From Diphasiastrum complanatum (taxonomy: Eukaryota > Streptophyta > Lycopodiopsida > Lycopodiales > Lycopodiaceae): a stretch of DNA of 64,000 nucleotides. Positions 1-10,977 of the stretch are shown piece after piece. The DNA lies in assembly GCA_029204225.1 (NCBI GenBank), contig CM055099.1, positions 69,673,349 to 69,737,348 on the forward strand, in the 5' to 3' direction. Numbering within the stretch: position 1 is the stretch's first letter; the number at the start of each line of letters is the position of its first letter. The position numbers and the translations under genes were made by a program. The notes under the pieces are model-generated. The model was not told where the DNA came from, did not search any database, and worked only from the letters and a program-made list of their open reading frames with translations.

Positions 1-1030
1 GTTGGCAGCGTAACTGCTCCAATGGATCCAAGCAAATCCACTCTCTCCCCCCCCCTAAATCTGTTCGTGGGGATGTTGTTGCTGGTGACTGTTCATGCTC
101 AAGATTGGATCGGCATGTGGAACACGTAGTTGAAACTCGTTGAACATGCGACTGGACTAAAGATTGAAATTTTTTTAACTAAATTTGTTTCGATCTTGCT
201 ATAGTTGACTCAAAGAATAATATGGCAATGAGAGATAGGCATCAACTCTAAGTTGACATGGATTTTTCATATGTCTCAAAAATCCTAAACTGCTGTACAA
301 GGTAGTCCGAAGATGGATAGATGAATGAAAATGTGTTATGGAGATGCTCTATAGAAGACTCTCGTGCAATATCTATTCCTCATGCAAAAATCAATCACGC
401 AAAATAGGTGAAGAGAAACAAGACAATAAACAAACGTTACAGAGAGTGAGAACAATATAGCACTTATCGAACAAAACTTGCATTCATCAACATTGATAAT
501 TTACCTTGATAGTTGCAATATTCTATTGTTTGTAGAGTAAGGAGACTTACTCTCATATGCCCTTGTCAAAACAAGGCAAGGTTGGTTACATTAAATCTAC
601 CATCATTAATAGCAGATGTTGTAAGATATAGCTTGAGATGCAGGTATGGTTGAAGTACTATGTCCTGAGGACCTCTGTGAACAAGAGATTCAGAACTAAA
701 TCTCTAATTGGATTTCCGAATCCTAGATTTGTTGTGTATTGGCACATTGGAAATCTTATCTGCATGTGGAAAGACAAATAGATTTGAGTTTGTAGAAGAG
801 GAGGAAAACTGTCAATTCCCTGTGGAGGTTGCTCTTGGTTGGACATTGTAGCAGATGACAGAATATCGATTTCACTTTCTTTTGACAAGGACTCATTTCA
901 TATTGTTTTTGTTCATTATGGAACTGGTGTATTGGACGGTGATGTAGTAGAAGTTTATAAGAAACTTCTTGATTGAGCAGCAAGTTTAACTGTTGGTTGC
1001 TATGGTGCTCGTGTTGTTGTCGTGAAGGTC
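1..1030. other. No gene recognised; sequence 3' of a truncated gag
   Basis: Both strands contain only short open frames with no motif I recognise. In the orientation of the gag to the right (minus strand) this is where protease and polymerase should follow, but neither is visible, so the element is truncated or was internally deleted here. Confidence 0.5.
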
Positions 1031-2212
1031 TTATTGTGATTCATAACTGATGTGATGGGCAAGTAGGATCTTAGTTGGTTGTTTTGGATAGTCTTTGAAA
1101 CTGTGTTTTCGGATACAGTCGAGACACTCAGCATGGTATTGGGTCTTAACTGGACAATCAACCATGAAGTGGCCGGTTTCACCACAGATGAAACATCTGG
1201 TGTGCAGTGGCCCTTTTATAACGGCGTAGCCATCTTGTATGGCTAGTGGCTCCGGACTTGCTGGTGGATATTCATGATAAGGAAAGGAATGTCCAGATGG
1301 TGATGGGTGTTCTTCATATTGTTGAACTATATGTGCTTGAATAGGTCGATATGAAGGACAAGCATCAATAGGATGCGTAGCCCTGCAGTGTGGGCACCAT
1401 ATTGTTTTTCGTCTATAAGGTACCTGTGCAGGGTTTGACTAACCATGCATACTGCTTTGGATAGACTTCAGAGTAGTTTGAAACTCATTGGTGAGTTTCT
1501 CCATTTGAAGTTGGTGTTTCTTATTAAGCAACTCCAGTTGTGATTTCCAAAGCTGATCAAGGGTGTCCTCGATCGGCTTCGACTCATGGACAGGTGCACG
1601 TGGTGCTCGTCTTTCTCTGGATTTGTCAACATCTGATCCTTCATCTTCCTCCTTGATGGCATCAGACATAGCTAATTTGAGGCTCATATATTCATCATTT
1701 GATTTAAACTCGCATCTAATCCATCTTGGAAGGCCGACTAAAAACCAGATGATCAGCATCTGTTTGGAGGGTTGTTCCTGTACTTGACTTTTGAGACGTT
1801 TGAAACGCTCGATATAGTCTCGTATACGTTCATCCTTTGCCATCTTCATGTTACTCAATTTGACAAAATGACTCTCAATCAATCGAAAGGGCTTAAAATG
1901 CTTGATAAAGGACTCTTTCAAGATTGACCAGTCTGTCTTATCTTCACGATCAAGGTTGAAAAACCAATCACGTGCTTTAGCGATCATGGTCATTGAAAAC
2001 AGTTGGACCATAGCATCGGGGGATGTTTTGCCATACACATCACATGCATTCTCAAGAATTTGCAAAAATCTTTGAGGGTCCGAACTACCGTCAAACTTTG
2101 GTAGATTTAGCTTGGGTGTACATCTCTCATGATGAGCATTGTGGGTAGCAGAGACTCCATTAAGGTTGGTTCTGGCATGGGATGTTTCAACACCATGAAC
2201 ATGGGTTTTGGT
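1031..2212 (-). pseudogene. gag: Ty3/gypsy gag with two zinc knuckles, one internal TAG
   Basis: This is a structural capsid/nucleocapsid gene of a plant gypsy element. The amino half has the retrotransposon gag signature (FDGSSDPQRFLQI, then ARDWFFNL, then a basic RIRDYIERFKRLK stretch) and matches the gag of gypsy A at 15540-17011 in layout. The frame is open from about 2212, just after a TGA, but has no ATG near its start; the first in-frame ATG is at 2065, inside the domain. A single TAG at 1439-1441 interrupts it. Beyond that the same frame continues about 130 codons to TAA at 1031-1033 and holds a CX2CX3HX4C motif (CPHCRATHPIDAC) and a classic CX2CX4HX4C knuckle at 1154-1195 (CFICGETGHFMVDC). 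The apparent gag is therefore gag plus nucleocapsid separated by one stop. No protease or polymerase follows. Confidence 0.85.
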
Positions 2213-2402
2213 TCACGAGGACTCAACTCTATCATGTTATTGTCCTTTGAATGGGTTTGTGGATGGCTCATAGGGTTGGGACCGCATTCGGTAGAATCTA
2301 TGACGTTTGATTTGTTCAGCTATGGGGGACCTTACCTCGTATGGATAATCATCTGGGATTTCAGGATCTGTATGCTGGTCCATTGGGTACTAGGGTATGA
2401 GT

Positions 2403-2490
2403 TGCTGGTGTTTTTGGATTTTATAGGGTTTTTGGTGTTTTTGGATTTTTTAGGATTTTTGGTGTTTTTGGATTATTTAGGGTGTTGAAG
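2403..2490. repeat. Short imperfect tandem repeat, T/G-rich
   Basis: The units contain GTGTTTTTGGATTTT followed by a TAGG/AGGG step, repeated about three times in the leader of the gag element. Confidence 0.6.
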
Positions 2491-2679
2491 AAAGTGGAGG
2501 TGGAGACTCGGTATAAAAAGGGCTTTCTATTGGCATGAGTGTTGTTTTTTAAAAAAAATTTGGTGTTCATGCCTTTTTTTTTTTTTTTTTTTCAGCCTCT
2601 AAGGCTTTGGGGAGATGGTGGTTTGGTCGAATGCCAATCAGAGGTGTCGTTTGAAAGTTATGCTCTGGTCGATATGGGT

Positions 2680-3105
2680 GTTAATTGCTCCGGTCGAGCT
2701 TTGACCTGATTGCTTCGGTTGAGATCTACTCGAATCCCTTCGGTCGAGATTTGATCGTTGCCTTCGGCTCCGGTCGAGATTTGAGCGGACACTTCGGTCG
2801 AGACTTCAGCGCACACTTCGGTCGAGACTTCAGCAAACACTTCGGTCGAGATTTCAAAAAAAATCGTCGGCTGAGATATGAACGGAGGGTGTCAGCTGAG
2901 ATGTGAGCGGAGGGCGTCGACTGAGATATGAGTGGAGGGCATCGGCTGAGATGTGAAGGGAAGCGTCGGCTGAGATATGAGAAGAGGGCATCAGTTGAGA
3001 TGTGAAGGGAAGCGTCAGCTGAGATATGAAGGGAAGCATCGGTTGAGGGAAGCGTCGATTGAGATATGAAGGGAAGTGTCGGTTGAGATGTGAAAGAAAT
3101 GGAGC
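2680..3105. repeat. Minisatellite, about 16 units of 24-25 bp
   Basis: The core GTCGAGAYTT or GCTGAGATRTGA recurs every 24 or 25 bp. The left units (2685-2860) are 24 bp with a CACTTCG spacer; the right units (2865-3095) drift between 24 and 25 bp with GGGAAGCGTCG or GGAGGGCRTCG spacers, and one unit is shortened to about 16 bp. On the minus strand the 24-bp units would encode an 8-residue repeat (KSRPKCxL). It lies between the PBS-like site at 3359 and the gag, that is, in the element's leader. Confidence 0.9.
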
Positions 3106-3358
3106 ATGACAGAGCAGCTGAAGGAGTGTAATTGATGGGTGTGGGCTCTGGTTTGCAGTTGTTGTGGCTTGCTGGTTGGTTTGCAGGTTCAGGTGCAAGC
3201 AAGTTGGTTGTCAGACGGATTTGCAAGCAAGTCGTTTTGCCTGCGATTGTTATTTCTTGCAGGTCATTTTGCAGGTAGGGTAGTTCGTTTACAAGGTAGA
3301 CTGCAGATTAGAACACTGTTGCAGCAGGTGTGGGTTTATGAGGTGTGGAGTTCAAGTA

Positions 3359-3370
3359 GCAACGGTGCCA
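3359..3370 (-). other. Degenerate primer-binding site (tRNA-Asp type)
   Basis: The plus-strand GCAACGGTGCCA is, apart from one T, the inner 12 bases of the site seen intact at 18382-18399 (complement of TGGCGCCGTTGCCGGGGA). It lies upstream of the minus-strand gag, where the PBS of that element is expected. Confidence 0.5.
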
Positions 3371-3372
3371 AA

Positions 3373-4400
3373 TGCTAACCGGTTCTCTATCTATCTACTA
3401 GATCTGCTTGTTTGGTTCTTGTTATAGCTTATGCTACCTCCATTCTGGTTGTTAGCTAGGCATGTTCTTGATCATTTCTATTTGGTTCAATGCCTAGATC
3501 AGGCAGCAGATTCTCGGGGTTGTAGTATGGTTCAACTTGTCACGGATACTCGGATTTTGAACACTCTTGAACTTTGAAATCACTTGCAATCATTCTACCA
3601 TGCAAGCACACCAAGAATGCCCAAAAAACAGCTCTTTTTGAAACACGGTTGGGCATTACTATGGCACTTTAAAACATAATGCTAGAACAGATCATTGCAA
3701 AATGGAAACTAAACTACGTGCAAGATCATAAAACTAGCCTAGCATGCCACATTCATAAAAAACAGAAAATTAATTCCTACAAGCATTCAAGAATCAAGAA
3801 GCTCCATCCTCTTAGTTCTTGAATTTTCCAAGAAACTCAAAAAACCAAAACGTAAATGAATTTGCAAGATCTATACACATTATTGGCTACAAATTTCTTG
3901 GATGCTTGCAACCTACATTAATCCACAAGAAAACATGAAATCTAATCCACAACTAGGAAAGCAAGAAAACTAATCCACTCTAAATCCACAACACACACAA
4001 TATGAATGGCATGATCATAGGGGCATCACTCGAGAAAACCATCATGATCAAGGAGCTTAGTGTAGCATCAAACTCATGGGAAATCTACTTATTAAGCATG
4101 GAGTAGATACAATGCAAAAAGCTCCTCTTCACAAAGAAGGAGTTTTTTAAATAAGCAAGAGAGCTCCTTAGGTGGCATCCTAGTGGAATTTACACATTTC
4201 ACAAATTACAAGTGGAATATTGCTCTCCACTAGAGGTCACCATCAAAATGTGGCTCACTCTACTTTCTTTAAGAGGGGTCTACTTGCATTTATTACATTT
4301 GCCTAGAAATATTAGTTCCTACATGGTCATTCCATCTTTCGAGATTCACCATGAGGCTTACAGAGTTTCTACTTGTCATTACTAACTAGTATTCCTCGGC
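3373..4400 (-). other. Probable 5' LTR or leader-side sequence of the left gypsy element
   Basis: No coding frame is convincing. Its position next to the PBS relic makes it the candidate LTR, with a TG at 3373 as possible inner edge, but I find no second copy in the window and could not fix the outer edge. Confidence 0.3.
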
Positions 4401-4533
4401 TCTCATACTCGGCTCTCAGTTTTCATTAGTCTCGTCTTCTCAGAGACCTCCTCGGTCTAAGGTAAGAGGTGCTCTTGAGTTGCTCTGTCCAAGTATCTTG
4501 GGGATTCATCAAAAGCAACCAACACCAAGAAAG

Positions 4534-5030
4534 AAGTGAAGTACTCTTTGTGAAAAGCCATGTGTGAGCTTGCTCCACTATCAATCCACCATGGATCAAT
4601 ATCTCCAAAAATAGAACTAAAACCATCACAAAAGCATCATCATTTGTATTTTGATCATCAACACCATCCTCATCAAGAGTTAGATTACCTTGCTTGTCTC
4701 CTTGATCTCTCATCTTCTTGTAGCAATCACTTGCAAAATGACCTTTGATGCCACAATAGAAGCATTTCACCTTTTACCTATATTTCTTCTTACCAAGAGA
4801 AGAACTCATCGTGACTTTGTCCTTTAGACCACTTGCCCTTGCTTTTGCCCTTGAATGTTTCCTTGATGAACATAGCCTCTTCACCATCTTGAGATGTCGA
4901 TGTAGATCCACCTCTTGCTTGAAGCCTATATGTGGTGGCATGGTTTCGACATTTATTAAATATTTTTGGTTTTTTACTGCTAAATCTTGACCTTTTTTTC
5001 CTTTACCGCAATGCATAACATATTCTTAAG
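4534..5030 (-). pseudogene. gag-pol: Ty1/copia gag C-terminus and start of protease (copia block, copy 1)
   Basis: The frame contains the knuckle CFYCGIKGHFASDC (CX2CX4HX4C) after a basic linker, then an acidic stretch and, in another frame, the protease WWIDSGASSHM (catalytic DSG). A stop follows KKKYR, a frameshift precedes the protease, and similarity to the second copy (23110-23640) ends near 4534. Upstream, at about 5030-5075, it is joined to an antisense fragment of gypsy family X rather than to the rest of gag, which lies at 7918-8405. Confidence 0.8.
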
Positions 5031-5074
5031 TTGTAGCCAAGACTCTGCACCTCAAAACCTATCACAATGACTAG

Positions 5075-6105
5075 CCCATGCTCATATTTTTTTTACCAAG
5101 TGATGTTTGCTGAAAGGCCATCTTTATACAACTTTTTATTGAGGCACATTCTTGCTAAAGATAATCTTTAGCCTTGCTGCCTCAACATACACATGTATTG
5201 TGACTTCAATCTACAAGGAGTTTGGTTCACAAGGGTTGAGAGTCATCGCCCTCAAGTCTTTACTCACAAAAAACTTCCCATGGGCCTCTATCAAATTTTT
5301 CCAGGTCCTAATTGTTGTTATAAAGATCATCTATTGTATATCAAGGCCAGCCAATCTAACTATGGGCAAAAATCAGATACCTAAAGGTATTACTTTGCTT
5401 TTGAAAGGCAACATGGGTGACATAGGGCATCATGACAGTTTTTTCTCTTACCAAAAGCCTCTCTCTTCGAAGGTATTCAATGCACTTTGTGGCAACGTGA
5501 TTTCTGGGGGCAACAAACAATTTTCTAATGTCCATTCTTATACACAGCGTTCTTCTTCTGAGCAATAAGGGCTGATTTGAGCCACATCACAGGAGCAGGT
5601 ACTCATTGGCCATGTATCAGATTTCTTGGCAGCCATCGTTATTTATTTTTTAGAGCACACCACTAGTTCGTCTACAGGCAGTTATGAGACAATCTGTGTG
5701 TTCTTCTGCACATGGAAAAGTTAGTGGCAGCCATGTAAGATGCTGTCCAGCGCACTGCTTATCCATATGGATATTCTCTTCATGGACCTCTTCCACCAAT
5801 GGCCTACAACCCACCATCGATTTCTACATGGTAGTTCCCATTACTTTCAGCGGCTGTCAGCGGCCCTCTACAAGTGTTTTCCAAGGCAGCTAAGAGCATT
5901 TTCTACAGGCAGATTTGGCAGATATGGTAGCATTCTTCAAGTGTTTGTTTCTATGTGAGTATGGCACCCTCTTGCACACTCCTGCGGCTGTCTACAGACA
6001 TTTGGCACCATCTCTAAAGTCACTTTGTAGATATCTCCATCAAAACTTTGTTTCTAACTGACAAATCTATTTGGCAACATTCCATTGGCCTATGGAAGCG
6101 CTATT
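5075..6105. other. Non-coding stretch inside the split copia gag
   Basis: The first ~100 bp are shared with copy 2 (to about 5173 and 23768); the following ~925 bp are present only here. CTACAGGCAG-like words recur between 5670 and 5910. Open frames are short and I recognise none. Confidence 0.4.
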
Positions 6106-6375
6106 ACACATGTCAAAACCTCACTTGCTTGTCTCTTGAAGCAGTTGCAGAGCCCACAGCCTCTAGCATGTTTTCTCTCTGGCTATAACCTGTCAGGCTT
6201 TCTCATTAGCATTCATTCAGACACAATGTAGAACAGAAGCATGTGTTGCTCTGTTGGTGCTTTAATGTAGATTTACTGTTTTTGCTTTTCATCTACAAGT
6301 TCAGAACCTTTGTGTTCTTTGATTCTTGTATAGAGGTGTAGCAATCCCTCTTCTTTGCAGTGTCTAGACAATAAA

Positions 6376-6904
6376 ACAATATTTTTCCTACTCTAGATGA
6401 GTATGAAAATAAACTAGAATCAATCAACATTTTTTATGTTAAAGAAGTTGTTCCTAGCTCTAATCCCATATCTTCCAGATTCTCCAGTGGATTACTTTTT
6501 TTTTATATGTGAGAAATCTACACAGAGTTGGGAAGCTAACTATTCTCGTTATTTGTAGGAAGTAAAAGCAAACAATATGCTTCGCTCCACTAATCCAATA
6601 ACCAGACTATACTATACTTACAATCATGTAAATATCAGTTCTCTTGCTGAGATGTCTGAAATCTTGTCCGAGGATAGATGGTATACTCATCTTGTAAATA
6701 ATACATTGATCCACAACCCTCTTGCAGCATTGGGCAATTGTGGAATGGGAAGTTATCCAAATTTATCTTTCCAGGAAGATTACATGCAGAGGAATAACTA
6801 TTTCCTTGCTACAAAAGGGATGAGAACAAGTTAATGAAGAAAATGAAGCCCAAGCAAAAGCCATTTTTCACAAGAAGCCAGCCAGCAGGAAGCGACAAAG
6901 ATGA
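6376..6904 (+). pseudogene. C-terminal piece of family X additional ORF (copy 1)
   Basis: The product is not recognised. The translation matches two other copies in this window (24062-24693 plus, 28085-28797 minus): FPTLDEYENKLxSIN, then STNPITRLYYTYNHVN, EMSEILSED, LVNNTL, GNCGMGSYPNLSFQEDYMQ and a basic C-terminus KKPASRKRQR followed by TGA at 6902-6904. Relative to the others this copy lacks about 30 codons after NISSLA (the YALLSIQQLY segment) and has a frameshift near 6825. The basic tail resembles a nuclear-localisation or nucleic-acid-binding tail; that is inference. A polypurine tract and LTR follow directly, so this ORF is the last gene of a retroelement. Confidence 0.6.
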
Positions 6905-6939
6905 ATGTGAGCAATTTGTTTGCGAGCCACTGCACAACT

Positions 6940-6952
6940 GAGGAAGGGGATA
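6940..6952 (+). other. Polypurine tract before LTR X
   Basis: GAGGAAGGGGATA sits immediately before TGTGAGGC, the putative LTR start; the same tract precedes the LTR in copy 3 (minus strand, 28046-28058). Confidence 0.6.
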
Positions 6953-7917
6953 TGTGAGGCCTCATGATTATGCTATAGTGCCTAAATTTATGTAAAGTCC
7001 TATTTGCATCTTCTAGATTCATTTTTAGGTTAGCACTTGCGATGTTTTTGTGCGACATTCTATAGAGACACATTAGCGGATCCCAACCGACATCTTAATG
7101 GTTGGTGAACGACGTTTAGGCCAGTGTTCATTCCTATAAGGTCGGCACTCCGTGCCATTGTACACACGCACAGTTTTGAGTATCAATAGAGAGAAGAGAG
7201 CCAGTTTCTATCAGCTTGAACATTCTTTCCCTCTGCCATCTCTTACAACAGTACTTCTTATCAATTGAGTGAATATACTCTGGACGATCTGTAACTACTT
7301 GTGATACTTGACTATCCGCGCCATACACCTTTCATCTTTTACTTAATTTCAGTTACTCTAACTTGGATTTTTAAGCATCACTAGAGAGCCACAATTTTGA
7401 TTAATGTGTGTAGGGAATTAGCTGAAGTTGTTAAGCATAACTATAAGCAGAAGTCTTTCAATTCTGAATGAGCTATGTGTTCAGATAACGAACTTGTCTG
7501 ATGCTCTGTTCTGTTTGCTTCTTGTGATAAAAACTAATTCTCTGTGTTCAATTAAGATGAATTATTAGCCAATTTGATTCCGTTTGATGATTCTATTTGC
7601 TAAGTTGTTGTCTAATCTGATTGCTTACTGTTATCCTAAGAGCCTGGAAGATAAAGTAACCTTTATAATCACAAACCTTGACCAAATCGTTTCATCATTG
7701 GTGTTACTAGATGCCAACTCACTCAATATCTTTGGATAACAAGTCATCTCACTGTAGTATTCATTGTGAATATTACACATCACGTTCCATTCACCTTCTT
7801 ACATACACTTATCATACAAAAGATGTGATTCTTCTCTCTCTTGGGAAACGATGAAACCTTTTATACTGCTTAATTCACTGATTTTGTGGAAATCTATAAT
7901 GACTAGGCTACCACACT
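6953..7917 (+). other. LTR X (copy 1, 3'-truncated)
   Basis: About 960 bp homologous to 24743-25770 (plus) and to 27050-28045 (minus). It begins TGTG after a polypurine tract and carries a conserved AGAGAGAAGAGAGCC segment followed by an A/T-rich box. It is cut at GACTAGGCTACCACACT, where copia gag coding starts; copy 3 continues beyond that point, so the cut is secondary. Confidence 0.6.
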
Positions 7918-8405
7918 ATATTCCTCATTGATCAAGATCTCTTGAAGATCCACCAAACTTGGCAAAGTTTTTTGAGTAGTAAGACTTTGTACAATGTTAG
8001 CATGAGCATCCAACAAATCATTAAGAATAACTTGAACAAACTCTTTTTTCTTAATGCTCTTATCAATGCAAGCTAACTCATCACTTAAAGTATTCACTCT
8101 AAAAAAAAAAGGACTCTCTTCTTTTTTTCTTAATGCTCTCATCAATGCAAGCTAACTCATCACTTAAAGTATTCACTCTAAAAAAAAAAGAATTAGGACT
8201 CTCTTCTTTCTTTTGTATGCTTTGAAAGGCTTTTTTTCTTTGAGTCAACACTCTAGAAGTAGACTTGGATTCATAAAACTTCTGCAAAGCTTCCCAAGCC
8301 TCTCGAGATGAATTGCACTTACCAATCTCCTTGAGTAGCTCATTGGTAATATTCATCATAATCATGTTTAAAGCTTTCTTACCTCTCTTGTCATACCTCA
8401 CGTGA
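7918..8405 (-). pseudogene. gag: Ty1/copia gag central domain (copia block, copy 1)
   Basis: The frame reads YDKRGKKALNMIMMNITNEL, EAWEALQKFYESKS and LVDLQEILINEE, typical of the copia gag (UBN2-like) domain that forms the particle shell. The N-terminal ~70 residues are missing: before the YDKRG motif the sequence turns non-coding (8402-8558). A ~75-bp internal duplication repeats RVNTLSDELACID (8041-8105 and 8118-8190). Downstream coding is resumed only at 5030, after the antisense X insert. Confidence 0.85.
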
Positions 8406-8531
8406 TCTTGTTGTGTCGTGTTATACTTATCTTAAATGTAAGGATATGTAGCATAAAAGATTGTCGTTCCCCAAGTAGACTACTTTACGTTGTGATTTTA
8501 GATGTTTTTAACTCATTTTATTGTTCTTGGA

Positions 8532-9899
8532 TTAAAACCTGGTTGTCAACAGACATTCAAGCGTTGCTCTCGGCAACCTTTGTTGGCGAAGCGGGTGGGG
8601 TTTGAGAAATAACTGTGGAAACAGGGGTGAGGACGGTTTGTCCGAACGAGAGGATGGGAGGAATAGAGGGAAACTGGAGGGTGGTGTGGAGTATGGAAGA
8701 AGGTGAGGATGGAGCAGAAAGTGTCTAGCGTGGGGTGAAAAATTGATAACTTGCATCCACGCCAGAGTGTCGGGAGATAGTTGTGAATCAGAAGGATTGA
8801 ATGTGAGAGGAGCAACGGTGGTGGCAGGAGTGATGGAGGATGCGATGGTGATGTGTGGAGTTGTGGATAATGGAACAGAGATAGGAGTGGTATCAACAGA
8901 GGAAACGGGAATGGACACAAAAATAGATGTGGATGGAGCAGGGAGAGAGGTAGCGACAACAGAGATTGGAGTGGGGAGTTGCACAGAAGAGGAAGTGGCG
9001 GTGGTTGATGGAGTGGTTAGTGCGGTAGTGGAGACACATCTTTAGGTAACAGGTGGAGTTATGGATGTAGAGGCAGCGCCACGCATTCGTTTGCTAGCCG
9101 TTGTGTTAATAACTGCAGGTTGGGAGGAGGTAGATGCTTGAGATGGCAGATAAAGGTTAGTATGTGGCACACGGGTAGATAGGAGGGATGAGCGTTGGAA
9201 ACCACACACTTTTGCCTCGAGAAGTGCATAGGCAAAGTTACACAACAGGGGACCTACTGCAATACGGTCATGTTTGTTGGGTTTAATGGAAAGGGTTAGC
9301 TCACGAATGAGGAAGCTATGCTAGTCGTATGGCACAATGGAGGTGCTAGGGAATTCTAGAAAGGATTCCACTATCCGATCAGCAGCTTAGACTAGATTCT
9401 GTCCTTGTGAAATGTTGAAATGACTAGAAAGTTATTCAACAAATGCGCAACTACCTGTATGATGGGTTCCGTGATAGCTTCTATCAGGTAACCATTGTTA
9501 GTCTGGATGGGAATTTCGGGTGCAATTTGGGTGATGAAAGGTTTGATCAAACCTTTGGCGTAGCGATGTGAGATGGGTTGACGATCACCGGACATAATGC
9601 CAACGGTGACCATCGAGTCAGCGTTAATCCTGACTTTATACGTGGTACTTTGGTACAGGAAGTGAAAACGAGCCTTGTCCTCATCCCAGGTGGCGTCAAG
9701 TGTGAAGGGCGAGGCTCATGTTAATCTCAGAATTAAAAAGCGTCGGGTAAAAACCCATTGCTTCTAGAAGTGGGGCGACTGTCTACAGCCATGGTTGGAT
9801 TAGAGCGTCAGAGGGTAAAGGCCAAATATGTGTGGCCTCAAGGATTTCATGTATGATCACCTATTTGGTGTCAGAGTCTTCAGAGGATGAGGAGGCCAT
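8532..9899 (-). pseudogene. Additional ORF downstream of gypsy A polymerase, decayed
   Basis: The product is unknown. ATG at 9897-9899 begins MASSSSEDSDTK, followed by stops and a frameshift, then a well-conserved-looking run (HRYAKGLIKPFITQIAPEIP, GYLIEAITEPIIQVVAHLLN) at 9392-9700, ALLEAKVCGFQ at about 9200, and a long Ser/Thr/Pro-rich C-terminal region (8532-9150). It lies in the same orientation as gypsy A, 3' of the integrase, where Athila-type elements carry an env-like gene and Tat-type elements carry extra ORFs. I see no transmembrane or fusion-peptide signature, so I do not call it envelope. A TATA box lies 250 bp upstream. The Thr/Pro-rich tail could be a low-complexity linker; it also gives open frames on the other strand, which I regard as shadows. 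Confidence 0.55.
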
Positions 9900-10147
9900 G
9901 TTAGCAATGATGATTAGAGGTCAAAAAAGTAAGAAAAACGGTGGAGAATGGAAAAAGATGTGGAAACGGTAGAAAACTGATAATAACGAGTGTTGGATGA
10001 GAAGTGTAGTTTAGAGTGCAGATCGGTGTTCAGTATAATCAGATGACAGTTGGTAGGAAGTTTGGTCGCAAACGGAGAACTTTGGTAATTTTAGAATAAA
10101 TTTCGGTAGAGCTTCGCTAGCAAAGGTGCAAATGACTCGAATTTAGC

Positions 10148-10158
10148 CCTTATATAGT
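10148..10158 (-). promoter_or_regulatory. TATA box in front of the additional ORF
   Basis: Minus-strand CTATATAAGGG lies about 250 bp upstream of the MASSSSED start codon. The intervening A/C-rich leader has no ATG in a good context that I noticed. This is consistent with separate transcription of the additional ORF. Confidence 0.5.
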
Positions 10159-10255
10159 GGAATTTAGAGTGCGTATTAGGTGAAATCCACTTTTCCTTGT
10201 TCAGTTCCACCCAAATTTTGGCAGGCACCTTCTTCACAAAATTTTAAGATCTCAG

Positions 10256-10560
10256 GGAAGTCTGCGAGAGTTCAGAAGGTGATTTGACTACTATACGAAG
10301 GTTCTGCGAGGGTCCAGGCTGTCTGCGAGGGTTCAACTCTCGCACAACTTGTTCCTGTGATTGGATTTTCAAGATCAAACTATATAGACGGGCTAATTTC
10401 ACTACTCTGATTCCATTTAGGCACCTTGCGAGGGTTGGTAAGATGATCTTGATGCTCTGCGAGGGTTCTGAAAATTCAGCTTCTGAGAACTCTCACATAC
10501 ACTAAAAAATAATGATTCCTCCATCAGGAACTCTCGCAGAGATTTTTATGGATGCATCTA
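10256..10560. repeat. Dispersed TGCGAGAG/TGCGAGGGTT motif cluster, 3' region of gypsy A
   Basis: At least seven occurrences of TGCGAGAGTT or TGCGAGGGTT or the complement AACTCTCGCA, for example at 10264, 10306, 10325, 10337, 10427, 10459 and 10531, spaced 12-90 bp, in both orientations. The same motif crowds the 5' leader at 17380-18090. Confidence 0.8.
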
Positions 10561-10699
10561 GGTCAAATCTGGTGACTGTCCAATTTTCAAGAGCTATCTC
10601 CCAGGAGATCTCAAAAAATCATGAAAAAAGTGCTCTTTTAGAGTGTTTTTTTATGAGATCTTGAGATTTTCTGATTTTTAACTTTTGTAAACTAGTAAT

Positions 10700-10977
10700 C
10701 GGCTTCACTCAGGCTTGATCTGACTGTTGGTGGTTCTCTGAAAGTTCTGATGGATTCTTGGTAGTAGATCCATCAGTCAATCTGATGATCTGCTTTTTTT
10801 TTTATCCTACCTGAATCTGGATCCTCCTTGGATTCTGATGGATTTCTCTGATCTTGCCAGATCTGGCTGAATCTTGATGGATCTAGCTTGATTTGGCTTG
10901 ATCTCCTTAGATCTAGCAGTGACGGCTTAGCATATTAACTTTTTGTAACGTGTCACCCCCAATCTGGATTTGTCTTA
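10700..10977. other. 3' untranslated region of gypsy A, GATCT-rich
   Basis: No coding frame. The words TTGATGGATCT, GATCTAGC and GATCTGGCTGAATC recur between 10740 and 10915, and related GATCT words recur in the leader at 17090-17430. Confidence 0.6.

Noticed and set aside
6953-7917. Family X as an integrated pararetrovirus
   Set aside because: The AGAGAGAAGAGAGCC and TATA-like segment recalls such promoters, but there is a polypurine tract and LTR layout, no RT linked to it in these copies, and a copy follows a gypsy integrase.
8546-9045. Open frames of 100-150 codons on both strands
   Set aside because: The region is a Thr/Pro/Ser-rich low-complexity stretch; I kept only the frame continuous in sense with the additional ORF of gypsy A.
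8532-9899. Calling the additional ORF of gypsy A an envelope gene
   Set aside because: No signal peptide, transmembrane segment or fusion-like stretch can be seen.
10256-10560. CRISPR-like array from regularly spaced TGCGAGGG words
   Set aside because: The motif is only 8-11 bp, occurs in both orientations, spacing is irregular, and the context is a plant retroelement.
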